From Ga0077527 sp964533495 (GTDB lineage: Bacteria > Pseudomonadota > Gammaproteobacteria > Burkholderiales > SG8-41): DNA of 64,000 bases. The notes below the pieces were generated by a model. The model saw only the letters and a program-made list of their open reading frames with translations. It made no database searches and was not told the DNA's origin. Positions 52,988-63,210 of the stretch are shown one piece after another. The DNA lies in NCBI GenBank assembly GCA_964533495.1, contig CAZHJU010000001.1, positions 124,001 to 188,000 on the forward strand, written 5' to 3'. The position numbers and the translations under genes are program-made. Numbering within the stretch: the stretch's first letter is position 1; each line of letters starts with the position of its first letter.

Positions 52988-53382
52988 CGCGCCGCGCGGC
53001 GGGCCGTGCCTGCGGTGGCCGCCGTTTTGCGCGCCGGGGTCTTGCGCGCGGCGGGACGCTGCGGCGTGCCCCAGATTTCTTCGAGGTTGTAGTACTGGCG
53101 GATCGCCGGCTGCATGACGTGAACGACCACGGCCCCCAGATCGACCAGCACCCATTCGCCGGTCTGCTCGCCCTCGGTGCTGCAGACCTTGCCGCCCGCC
53201 TTTTTGACCTCCTCGCAGACGTTGCCGGCGAGCGCGCGCACCTGGCGGTTGGAATCGCCGCTGGCAATGATGACCTTGTCGAACAGCGCGGTCATTTTCC
53301 TGACGTTGAATGTGACGATGTCGCGGCCTTTGATGTCTTCGAGCGCGGCGACGGCTATTTTTGCCAGTTTTTCAGGTCCCAT
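52984..53382 (-). CDS. rsfS: ribosomal silencing factor RsfS
   Basis: The 132-residue product has the RsfS/Iojap fold: VAALEDIKGRDIVTFNVRKM, DKVIIASGDSNRQVRALAGN and GEWVLVDLGAVVVHVMQPAI near residues 74-93. A Lys/Ala-rich tail (about 108-132) is extra compared with most members. It binds uL14 to keep subunits apart in starvation. The stop of nadD and its start share one base. Confidence 0.95.
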   Translation of the reverse strand: MGPEKLAKIAVAALEDIKGRDIVTFNVRKMTALFDKVIIASGDSNRQVRALAGNVCEEVKKAGGKVCSTEGEQTGEWVLVDLGAVVVHVMQPAIRQYYNLEEIWGTPQRPAARKTPARKTAATAGTARRAAR

Positions 53383-54038
53383 CAGTTCTCACTATACAGC
53401 ATATGTTCTTGAATATATTGATAAATGTTTTCCGGCAGCAGGTAGCGCGGGCTGCGGCCGCGGCGCAGCGATTCGCGGATCATCGTCGCCGAGATGTTCA
53501 GTTCGGCGATCGGCACCACCACGATGCCGCCCGCCGGCGCCACGTGCACCGAGAACGGCTGGTGCATCAGCCGCGCATCGTACTCCGCGGCCAGCGGCTG
53601 CGGCATCCGCGACTGCCAGGTGTCCACCGGAAATCCGGGGCGATAGGCCACCGCGATGTGCGCCAGCCCGAACAACTGGTGCCAGCGGCTCCAGGTCGCG
53701 AGATCGAGAAAAGCGTCGGCGCCGAGTATCAGCACCAGCGACTGCGCGGCGCCGACCTCGGCGCGCAGCGCCGTCAGCGTATCGACGGTATAGGCGGGCG
53801 CGGCGGAGACCGTTTCGCGCGGATCGACGGTGAACAGCGCGTTGCCGGCGACCGCCAGCCGGACCATCGCCAGGCGGTCGGCCGCCGGCGTGACGGGCAT
53901 CGCCCGGTGCGGCGGCGTGCCGCCCGGAATGAAACGCACCTCGGCGAGCCGTAACTGGTCGGCCACTTCCTGCGCCAGGCGCAGATGGCCGAAATGGATG
54001 GGATCGAAGGTGCCGCCGAGGATGCCGATGGGAGACAT
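53382..54038 (-). CDS. nadD: nicotinate-nucleotide adenylyltransferase NadD
   Basis: The 218-residue product starts MSPIGILGGTFDPIHFGHLR, with the nucleotidyltransferase motif GGTFDPIHxGH. The second motif ISATMIRESLRRGRSPRYLL is near residue 180-199. It ends NIYQYIQEHMLYSEN; the tail is AT-rich but typical of NadD in its residues. It makes deamido-NAD. The preferred start is 4 codons inside the longest frame. Confidence 0.94.
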   Translation of the reverse strand: MSPIGILGGTFDPIHFGHLRLAQEVADQLRLAEVRFIPGGTPPHRAMPVTPAADRLAMVRLAVAGNALFTVDPRETVSAAPAYTVDTLTALRAEVGAAQSLVLILGADAFLDLATWSRWHQLFGLAHIAVAYRPGFPVDTWQSRMPQPLAAEYDARLMHQPFSVHVAPAGGIVVVPIAELNISATMIRESLRRGRSPRYLLPENIYQYIQEHMLYSEN

Positions 54039-54055
54039 TAAAGGCGGCAATGAAC

Positions 54056-54135
54056 GATGAGCGATGAGTGATGGGCGAACTGCTGGACAGCCCGGTGGCC
54101 CATCACTGCTCCGCGCTCATCACTCATCGCTCATC
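54056..54135. repeat. TCATCRCT-type hairpin between aceF and nadD
   Basis: GATGAGCGATGAGTGATG (54056-54073) and CATCACTCATCGCTCATC (54118-54135) are perfect 18-bp reverse complements with a 44-base spacer, which itself contains GCCCATCAC able to pair with the arm. The 8-base unit is the same as in the FAD/Fe-S oxidoreductase at 19158-19189. It lies 1 base after the aceF stop and 17 bases before nadD. It could act as an mRNA stabiliser or partial terminator. Confidence 0.75.
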
Positions 54136-54136
54136 A

Positions 54137-55456
54137 CTAGAGTGCGAGCCTCCTGATATCGGACAGCACCGTGGACAGGAAGGAACTGAAACGCGCCCCC
54201 AGCGCGCCGTCGATCACCCGGTGGTCATAGGACAGCGACAGCGGCAGCATCAGCCGCGGCGCGAATTCACTGCCGTTCCACACCGGTTTCATCACCGCCT
54301 TGCCGACGCCGAGAATGGCGACTTCCGGCGCATTGATGATCGGGGTGAAGAAGGTGCCGCCGATGCCGCCGAGGCTGGAGATCGAAAAACAGCCGCCCTG
54401 CAGGTCCGTCGGCGCGATCTTGCCGGCGCGCATGCGTTCGCTGATCTCGCCCAGTTCCTTCGCGATTTCGAGCAGGCCCTTCTTGTCGACGTCGCGGATC
54501 ACCGGCACCACCAGCCCGTTCGGCGTGTCGACGGCGACGCCGATGTGATAGTAGTTTTTCAGGACCAGCTTCTCGCCGTCGGCCGACAGCGAGGCGTTGA
54601 ATTCCGGAAACTGCTTCAGCGCGACCACCGAGGCCTTCATCAGGAAGCCGAGCATCGTGAACTTGATGCCGCTTTTTTTCGCCTCGTCGGCCTGGGCCTT
54701 GCGGAAGGCCTCGAGCTCGGTGATGTCGGCCTCGTCCTGCTGGGTCACGTGCGGAATGCCCACCCAGTTGCGGTGGAGGAAGCCGCCGGAGAGTTTCTTG
54801 ATGCGCGACAGCGGCTGCTCGGTGACCGGCCCGAACTTCGAGAAATCCACCGGCTGCAGCGGCGGCAGGCTGAAGCCCAGGCCGCCGCCGGCCGCTTCGC
54901 CGCGTGGCCGCGACAGCTCGCCCTTGACGTAGCCCTGCACGTCCTCGGTCAGCACGCGGCCCTTGGGCCCGCTGCCGCTGACGCGGGCCAGGTCCACGCC
55001 CAGCTCGCGCGCGAAGCGGCGCACCGAGGGACTGGCATGCGCCTTGCCGAATCCGGATTCGTCGATGGCGGCGGCCGGCGCAGCGGCGGGTGCGGCGGAT
55101 ATGGCCGGCGCGGGTTTGGCCGCGGGAGCCGGCGCCGGTTTCGCGGGTGCAGCAGGTGCCGGGGCGGGAACGGGCGCAGCAGCAGGCGCCGCCGCCTTCG
55201 CCGGCGGCGCATCGCCGGCAGGCTCCAGCATCAGCACCAGCATGCCTTTCGACACCTTGTCGCCGACCTTGAGCCGGATGTCCCTGACGACGCCGGCGGC
55301 CGGCGACGGCACTTCCATGGTCGCCTTGTCGGACTCCAGCGTGACCAGCGGATCCTCGGCGCCGACCGTGTCGCCGGGCTTGACCAGCACCTCGATCACC
55401 GGGATGTCCTTGAAATCGCCGATGTCCGGCACCTTGACTTCGATTGCGTTTGCCAT
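54137..55456 (-). CDS. aceF: pyruvate dehydrogenase E2, dihydrolipoyllysine-residue acetyltransferase
   Basis: The 439-residue product has one lipoyl domain (residues 1-80, lipoyl Lys in LVTLESDKATMEVPSPAAGV), an Ala/Pro-rich linker (about 85-140), an E1/E3-binding domain (about 145-185, ASPSVRRFARELGVDLARVS) and the acetyltransferase core ending LPLSLSYDHRVIDGALGARF, with the catalytic His and Asp. It transfers acetyl from lipoyl to CoA. It lies 13 bases after aceE; no E3 gene follows here. Confidence 0.97.
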   Translation of the reverse strand: MANAIEVKVPDIGDFKDIPVIEVLVKPGDTVGAEDPLVTLESDKATMEVPSPAAGVVRDIRLKVGDKVSKGMLVLMLEPAGDAPPAKAAAPAAAPVPAPAPAAPAKPAPAPAAKPAPAISAAPAAAPAAAIDESGFGKAHASPSVRRFARELGVDLARVSGSGPKGRVLTEDVQGYVKGELSRPRGEAAGGGLGFSLPPLQPVDFSKFGPVTEQPLSRIKKLSGGFLHRNWVGIPHVTQQDEADITELEAFRKAQADEAKKSGIKFTMLGFLMKASVVALKQFPEFNASLSADGEKLVLKNYYHIGVAVDTPNGLVVPVIRDVDKKGLLEIAKELGEISERMRAGKIAPTDLQGGCFSISSLGGIGGTFFTPIINAPEVAILGVGKAVMKPVWNGSEFAPRLMLPLSLSYDHRVIDGALGARFSSFLSTVLSDIRRLAL

Positions 55457-55469
55457 GGCTCTGTTTCGC

Positions 55470-58142
<2,673 letters not shown>

Positions 58143-58223
58143 GACGGTACCTTTTTGGGGCTATTTTTTCGCGACAATTCCGGCACTTATGGTGCCTGAA
58201 TCGCTGCCACGATGGGATGAGTA

Positions 58224-58229
58224 ATTATA
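58224..58229 (-). promoter_or_regulatory. candidate -10 element of aceE-aceF
   Basis: On the minus strand TATAAT stands 82 bp upstream of the aceE start in a 153-bp gap, in GTTATAATTACTCATC. TTGTGC lies 20 bases further up, longer than ideal for a -35. The leader would be about 75 bases, enough for regulation. Confidence 0.45.
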
Positions 58230-58295
58230 ACTTCTGTGCTGAGTCTGCGGCACAACCGCTGATGCAGCGCAGCATGATTGCGGCGGGTGCGACGG

Positions 58296-59081
58296 TTACT
58301 GTCCGCTGAATTTTGCCGCGCGCTTTTCGAGGAAGGCGCGCATGCCTTCACGCTGATCGGCGCTTGCAAAAGCCAGCGCAAACGCCGCGGTCTCCTGTGC
58401 GCAGGCATTGCCCAGATCGACGTCCAGGCCGCGATGCACGGCCTGTTTCGCCAGGCGCACGGCAACCGGTGCCTTGGCCGCAATCGTGCGCGCGAGTTCG
58501 AGCCCCCTGTCGCGCAATGCCGCCGCGGGCACCACCTGGGTCACCAGCCCGATGGCCAGTGCTTCGTCGGCACGGACCTGGCGCGCGGTCGTCACCAGTT
58601 CCAGCGCCCGCGCCCGGCCGACCAGCCGCGCCAGCCGCTGCGTGCCGCCGAAACCCGGCGGGATGCCAAGATTCACTTCCGGCTGGCCGAACACCGCGGT
58701 ATCGGCGGCAACGATCCAGTCGCAGGCCATCGCCAGTTCGCAGCCGCCTCCCAGCGCATAGCCCTGCACCAGCGCGATCGCCGGCACCGGCAACGCTTTC
58801 AGCGCGTGCATCACGCGCATGCCGGCTTCCGAGAACGCCCCGGCCTGCGCCGCCGTCAGAGACTGCATTTCGCCGATGTCGGCGCCGGCAACAAAGGCCT
58901 TTTCTCCGGCACCGGTCAGCAGCAGCACCCGCGCCGCGGAATCCGCCGCCACGGCCGCGACGGCCTGCGTCAATTCGGCCAGAGTGGCCGCGTTCAGCGC
59001 ATTGAGCGCCCGCGGCCGGTTGACGGTCAGGAGGTAAACGCCGGGTTCGGGCTGTTCGAGCAGCAGGTTCTGGAAATTCAT
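58296..59081 (-). CDS. enoyl-CoA hydratase/isomerase family protein
   Basis: The 261-residue product has the crotonase fold: VNRPRALNALNAATLAELTQ, oxyanion-hole AFVAGADIGEM near residue 65, and YALGGGCELAMACDWIVAAD near 105. Both acidic catalytic positions look present (ELAMACD, QPEVNLGI), so true hydratase activity is likely. The context (aceE on one side, phaC on the other) fits acyl-CoA or PHA metabolism. Confidence 0.92.
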   Translation of the reverse strand: MNFQNLLLEQPEPGVYLLTVNRPRALNALNAATLAELTQAVAAVAADSAARVLLLTGAGEKAFVAGADIGEMQSLTAAQAGAFSEAGMRVMHALKALPVPAIALVQGYALGGGCELAMACDWIVAADTAVFGQPEVNLGIPPGFGGTQRLARLVGRARALELVTTARQVRADEALAIGLVTQVVPAAALRDRGLELARTIAAKAPVAVRLAKQAVHRGLDVDLGNACAQETAAFALAFASADQREGMRAFLEKRAAKFSGQ

Positions 59082-59111
59082 GACGGCTTCAGTGAAATTT
59101 GAATGGGCGGA

Positions 59112-60932
59112 TCATCCGATGCGCTGCCGGACATAGGACCCGGGCGCGTCCTCAAGCGCAGGATACCGTTTCGCGCCCGGCTGGCGCGCCGCCACTTTGG
59201 CGCCGGCATGCCCCGCGACCCAGCGCGCCCAGTCCGTCCACCAGGAACCCGGTTGCTGTTTTGCGCCGGCCAGCCAGTCGTCCGCGCGCCGGGGCAGGTC
59301 CTCGTTGACCCAGTACCCGTACTTGTTCGCCGCCGGCGGATTGATGATGCCGGCGATATGGCCCGAGCCGCCGAGCACGAAGCGCACCGGCCCGCGCAGC
59401 AACCGGGTCGCGGCATAGGTCGACTGCCAAGGCGCGATGTGGTCCTCGGCGGTGGAAATGAAATAGGCCGGCGTTTCGACCCGGGTCACGTCGATCGGGA
59501 TGCCGGCCAGGGTGATGCCACCCGGCTCGCGCAGCAGGTTTTTCAGGTACATGTTGCGCAGGTAAAAGCCGTGCATCGCCGCCGGCATCCGTGTCGAATC
59601 GCCGTTCCAGTGGAGCAGATCGAACGGGAACGGGTCCTTGCCCAGCAGATAGTTGCTGACGACGAAGGACCAGATCAGGTCGTTCGCGCGCAGCATGTTG
59701 AAGGTGGTCGCCATCTCGGAGCCTTCGAGGTAGCCGCGCTCCTCCATTTTCCGTTCCAGCGCGCTGACCTGCTGCTCGTCGATGAAGACCTCGAGTTCGC
59801 CCGGCAGCGCGAAATCGATCATGGTCACGAAAAAGGTCACGCTGCTGACGCGATCCTCCCCTTTCGCGGCCAGCCAGGCCAGCGTCGCCGCCAGCAGCGT
59901 GCCGCCGAGGCAGTAACCGATCACGTTGGCCCGGGCCTCGCCGGTGATGCCGCGCACCGCGTCGAGCGCCGCCAGCGATCCTTCGGTGAGATAGTCGTCG
60001 AAGCGCTTGTGCGCCAGTTTCGCATCGGGATTCACCCAGGAAATCACGAACACCGTGTGGCCCTGAGCCACCGCCCAGCGCACGAAGGAATTGTTCTCCC
60101 GCAGATCGAGGATGTAGAACTTGTTGATCCACGGCGGGATGATCAGCAGGGGCGTCGCATGCACCTTGTCCGTCAGCGGGGCATACTGGATCAGCTGCAT
60201 GATCTCGTTCTGGAACACCACCTTGCCGGGCGTGGTGGCGATGTTCTCGCCGAGGCGGAACGCGTCGGGGTCGGTCATGCGCACGCGCAGCTGCCCGTCG
60301 CCGCCGCGCGAAAGATCCTCGAGCAGGTTGTTCAGCCCCTTCAGCAGGTTCTGCCCGCCGGAGTTGAGGGTCTCCCGCAGCGCCTCGGGATTGGTCAGCA
60401 GGAAATTCGACGGCGACACCGCGTCGATGTACTGGCGGGTGTAGAAATCGACTTTTTTCGCGGTTTTTTCGTCGAGACCTTCGATCCCGCCCAGCGACTG
60501 GTGCAGGTGCTTGGCGGCGATCAGGTACGACTGCTTGAAATAGTCGAACAGGAAATTGTTTTCCCAGTCTTCGTGGCGGAACCGGCGATCCGCCTTGTGC
60601 GGCTGCGCCACCGGCACGGCCTCCCGGCCGAACATGCGCAGCATCGAGTTCTGCCACAGCGCCACGTAGTCCTGCCACAGCTTCATCTGCACTTCGGCGA
60701 TGCGCAGCGGATCGGCCAGCAGCTTCTGCCAGGCTTCGAAAAAGGCCTTGGCAATGCCCAGCTCATCGCTGGCCGCCGGCAAACCGCCGGCGCCGCTCGC
60801 CAGGTACCGGGCCACCAAGGCACTGCTGTTCCGGGCGATTTCCGTGTACAGGCGGGCGATTTCCGCAGCGTCCATGGCCGGCGCCCCGGACTCCGGTTTT
60901 TCTTTTGCAGTTTTTGTCGTTTTTGCAGTCAT
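59112..60932 (-). CDS. phaC: class I poly(3-hydroxyalkanoate) synthase PhaC
   Basis: The 606-residue product has the class I length. The lipase-like box is GYCLGGTLLAATLAWL (nucleophile Cys near residue 330), the catalytic Asp is in ISTAEDHIAPWQSTYAATRL near 490, and the His is in LGGSGHIAGIINPP near 520. A variable N-terminal part (1-110) has a charged Lys/Thr tail. It polymerises (R)-3-hydroxyacyl-CoA into storage granules. No phaA/phaB or phasin gene is in the window. It is divergent from a LiuR-like regulator across 128 bp with a LiuR-type operator. Confidence 0.95.
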   Translation of the reverse strand: MTAKTTKTAKEKPESGAPAMDAAEIARLYTEIARNSSALVARYLASGAGGLPAASDELGIAKAFFEAWQKLLADPLRIAEVQMKLWQDYVALWQNSMLRMFGREAVPVAQPHKADRRFRHEDWENNFLFDYFKQSYLIAAKHLHQSLGGIEGLDEKTAKKVDFYTRQYIDAVSPSNFLLTNPEALRETLNSGGQNLLKGLNNLLEDLSRGGDGQLRVRMTDPDAFRLGENIATTPGKVVFQNEIMQLIQYAPLTDKVHATPLLIIPPWINKFYILDLRENNSFVRWAVAQGHTVFVISWVNPDAKLAHKRFDDYLTEGSLAALDAVRGITGEARANVIGYCLGGTLLAATLAWLAAKGEDRVSSVTFFVTMIDFALPGELEVFIDEQQVSALERKMEERGYLEGSEMATTFNMLRANDLIWSFVVSNYLLGKDPFPFDLLHWNGDSTRMPAAMHGFYLRNMYLKNLLREPGGITLAGIPIDVTRVETPAYFISTAEDHIAPWQSTYAATRLLRGPVRFVLGGSGHIAGIINPPAANKYGYWVNEDLPRRADDWLAGAKQQPGSWWTDWARWVAGHAGAKVAARQPGAKRYPALEDAPGSYVRQRIG

Positions 60933-60985
60933 TGAATTCCTGTTGCCCGGCTCCTCAAGAATGCGGAAAACCGTGGCGATCGATA

Positions 60986-61006
60986 TTGACGTTTACGTAA
61001 AAGCAA
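60986..61006. promoter_or_regulatory. candidate LiuR operator between phaC and the MerR gene
   Basis: TTGACGTTTACGTAAAAGCA contains the palindromic core TTTACGTAAA. The site lies 55 bp upstream of the liuR-like start and 54 bp from phaC, in the divergent region. The TTGACG and the GATATTGT-like stretch 20 bases downstream may also be the -35 and -10 of the regulator promoter, so the protein would repress itself by blocking polymerase. Confidence 0.7.
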
Positions 61007-61060
61007 TGATATTGTGAATCGTTTCCTGGATCATCTTACCCGCCGTTATTGCAAGGCACA

Positions 61061-61459
61061 ATGAGCAAAACTTACACCATCAGCGATCTGGCCCAGGAAT
61101 TCGGCGTCACCACCCGCACGCTGCGGCACTACGAGGATCAGGGCTTGGTCACGCCGGCGCGCGACGGCATCAACCGGATCTACAGCCATCGCGACCGGGT
61201 CCGCCTCAAGCTTGCGCTGCGCGGCAAGCGTCTGGGATTCTCCCTCAGCGAAATCCGCGAGCTGTTCCAATTGTACGACCTTGCCAACGATGAACGCCGC
61301 CAGCTCGAGGAATTCGCGGTCAAGCTGGAACGCCGTCGGGCCCAGCTCGAGCAGCAGCGCGAAGACGTCGAGGTCATGCTCAACGAAATCAATTTTTTCG
61401 CCACCCAATGCCAGCGCCTGCTGGCGGGATCGGATGCCGGCAAGGCACAAGCGGCATAA
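61061..61459 (+). CDS. liuR: MerR-family transcriptional regulator, LiuR-like
   Basis: The 132-residue product starts MSKTYTISDLAQEFGVTTRT. The winged helix-turn-helix (1-75) contains LRHYEDQGLVTPARDGINRI and YSHRDRVRLKLALRGKRLGF, followed by a long dimerisation helix (80-125) with KLERRRAQLEQQREDVE. The effector tail has the spacing of LiuR, regulator of leucine/isovalerate degradation. It is flanked by two TTTACGTAAA sites, and downstream genes for methylglutaconyl-CoA hydratase and HMG-CoA lyase support the call. Confidence 0.88.
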   Translation: MSKTYTISDLAQEFGVTTRTLRHYEDQGLVTPARDGINRIYSHRDRVRLKLALRGKRLGFSLSEIRELFQLYDLANDERRQLEEFAVKLERRRAQLEQQREDVEVMLNEINFFATQCQRLLAGSDAGKAQAA

Positions 61460-61475
61460 GCACTGCAGCAATAAT

Positions 61476-61493
61476 TACGTTTACGTAAACGTA
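61476..61493. promoter_or_regulatory. 18-bp palindromic LiuR-type operator
   Basis: TACGTTTACGTAAACGTA is perfectly self-complementary and contains the LiuR core. It lies 17 bp after the regulator stop and upstream of the next gene (61569), so it marks a second regulated promoter that would drive the isomerase-like, hydratase and lyase genes. Confidence 0.8.
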
Positions 61494-61568
61494 TAAATAA
61501 AATCCTTTAAAATTAATAAGTTACAACATATTCCGTAAACGGCAATCCTCTCTCAGCAAGGACACCCG

Positions 61569-62171
61569 ATGCCCCAGGCCATCGACTTCTACTTCGATTT
61601 TTCCTCACCCTACGGTTATTTCGCCGCGGCCAGGATCGACGGCCTCGCCGCGAAATACAACCGCGGAGTGACTTGGCGGCCGGTGCTGCTCGGCGCCATG
61701 TTCAAGGTCACCGGCCAGCAGCCGCTGACTTCCATCCCGATGAAGGGCAGCTATGCGCTGCACGACCTGACGCGCTCGGCGCGCTGGTTTGGCGTGCCCT
61801 TCAAAATGCCGGGCAAATTTCCGGTGTCATCGACCGCGCCCTGCCGCGCCTATTACTGGCTGCACGACCGCGATCCCGCCGCGGCCAGATCGCTGGCGCA
61901 GGCGCTTTATCGCGCCTACTTTGCCGAAGACCGCGACATTTCCAGTCCCGAAGTGACGGCCAACGTCGCCGCGAAACTCGGCCACGACAAGGACGCCGTG
62001 CTGCAGGCGATCAACGATGCCGCGGTCAAGGAGCGGCTCAAGGCCGAAGTCGACGCGGCCATCGAGCGCGGCGTGTTCGGCTCGCCGTACATCGTCGTCG
62101 ACGGCGAACCGTTCTGGGGATCGGACCGGCTCGACCAGATCGAGCAATGGCTGGCCAAAGGCAAGTGGTAG
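61569..62171 (+). CDS. 2-hydroxychromene-2-carboxylate isomerase-like DsbA-family protein
   Basis: The 200-residue product has a thioredoxin-like fold with FYFDFSSPYGYFAAARIDGL at the N terminus. Ser replaces the catalytic Cys, as in GST-kappa and chromene isomerases. The second half has GSPYIVVDGEPFWGSDRLDQ. Family members isomerise aromatic intermediates with glutathione; here the operon context is leucine catabolism, so the true substrate is unknown. Confidence 0.88.
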   Translation: MPQAIDFYFDFSSPYGYFAAARIDGLAAKYNRGVTWRPVLLGAMFKVTGQQPLTSIPMKGSYALHDLTRSARWFGVPFKMPGKFPVSSTAPCRAYYWLHDRDPAAARSLAQALYRAYFAEDRDISSPEVTANVAAKLGHDKDAVLQAINDAAVKERLKAEVDAAIERGVFGSPYIVVDGEPFWGSDRLDQIEQWLAKGKW

Positions 62172-62340
62172 GCGGTACCGCCATGCTCGCATATCCGTAC
62201 CATGGACGCGCCGCGCCATGCCCCCGGCCTGCGCTTATACTTCGATGCGACAGCGCGGCCGCAGCGTTCCGGCACGGTTTCCGCGCCGGGCGCCCGGCCC
62301 GTGCTGAAAGTCCCCACAGTCCGCCTGAAGGAATCCATCC

Positions 62341-63183
62341 ATGAGCAAAACCACCGGCACCCGCGTGCTGCGGTCGAACGACGATTTCGGCAACGTGACG
62401 CTGACCTTCAATCGGCCGGAAGTCCACAACGCGTTCGACCCCGGAATGGTCGGCGAATTGACCGCGGCGCTGGAATCCATCCACCGCGATGACAGCGTCC
62501 GCGCGGTGGTCATCGCCGGCGCCGGCAAGAGCTTCTGCGCCGGCGCGGACATCGGCCACATGCGCGCCAGCGCGAAATTCACCCCGGCGCAGAACCGGAA
62601 GAACGCCGCCGAATCGGCGCGCATGTTCCACCTGCTCTACACGCTGAACAAGCCGACCGTCGCCGCGGTGCACGGCGCCGTGCGCGGCGGCGGCTGCGGC
62701 ATCGTCTCCGCCTGCGACATCGCGATCGCCGCGCGCACGGCGACCTTCCGCCTGTCCGAAGTCAAGATCGGCATCATCCCGTCGATGATCAGCCCCTACG
62801 TGATCGCCGCTATCGGCCAGCGCCATGCGCGCCGCTACATGCTCTCGGGCGAGGCCTTCGACTGCGCGGAAGCCTGGCGCATCGGCCTGGTGCACGACCT
62901 GGTCGAGGAAGAGGAACTGGCGACCCGCGTCGGGGAAATGCTCGGCCAGCTCTACAGCAGCGGCCCGAAAGCGATGCAGGCGGTCAAGCGGATGATCCCG
63001 CTGAGCGCGCACAGCCTGATCGGCCCGGACATCGTCAAAAAAACCGCCGAAGGCATCGCCGAGATCCGCGCGACGCCGGAGGCCCAGGAAGGGCTCGGCG
63101 CCTTCCTCGAAAAACGCAAGCCGAAATGGACCGATGCGCCGAAGGTGAAGACTGCGGCGAAGAAGTCCGTGAAAAAACGCTAG
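62341..63183 (+). CDS. liuC: methylglutaconyl-CoA hydratase-like crotonase
   Basis: The 280-residue product has the crotonase motifs FNRPEVHNAFDPGMVGELTA, SFCAGADIGHMRASA near residue 65 and GGGCGIVSACDIAIAARTAT. LSEVKIGIIPSMISPYVIAA near 138 is typical of LiuC. A basic Lys/Ala tail of about 25 residues (KWTDAPKVKTAAKKSVKKR) is unusual for the family. It hydrates 3-methylglutaconyl-CoA to HMG-CoA, consistent with the next gene. Confidence 0.9.
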   Translation: MSKTTGTRVLRSNDDFGNVTLTFNRPEVHNAFDPGMVGELTAALESIHRDDSVRAVVIAGAGKSFCAGADIGHMRASAKFTPAQNRKNAAESARMFHLLYTLNKPTVAAVHGAVRGGGCGIVSACDIAIAARTATFRLSEVKIGIIPSMISPYVIAAIGQRHARRYMLSGEAFDCAEAWRIGLVHDLVEEEELATRVGEMLGQLYSSGPKAMQAVKRMIPLSAHSLIGPDIVKKTAEGIAEIRATPEAQEGLGAFLEKRKPKWTDAPKVKTAAKKSVKKR

Positions 63184-63210
63184 CCCGGGGCACCGCAGGA
63201 GACCGCCGCC

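Noticed and set aside
53398..53430. AT-rich tail of nadD resembling the dispersed A-rich element
   Set aside because: On the minus strand ATCAATATATTCAAGAACAT looks related, but it differs from the consensus at several fixed places and encodes residues (YQYIQEHMLY) usual in NadD. I treat it as coincidence.
61495..61528. AATAAAATCC...AAATTAATAAGTTA upstream of the isomerase-like gene
   Set aside because: It is A-rich and one base off the IHF consensus, but it lacks the head sequence of the six copies. It may be an isolated site.
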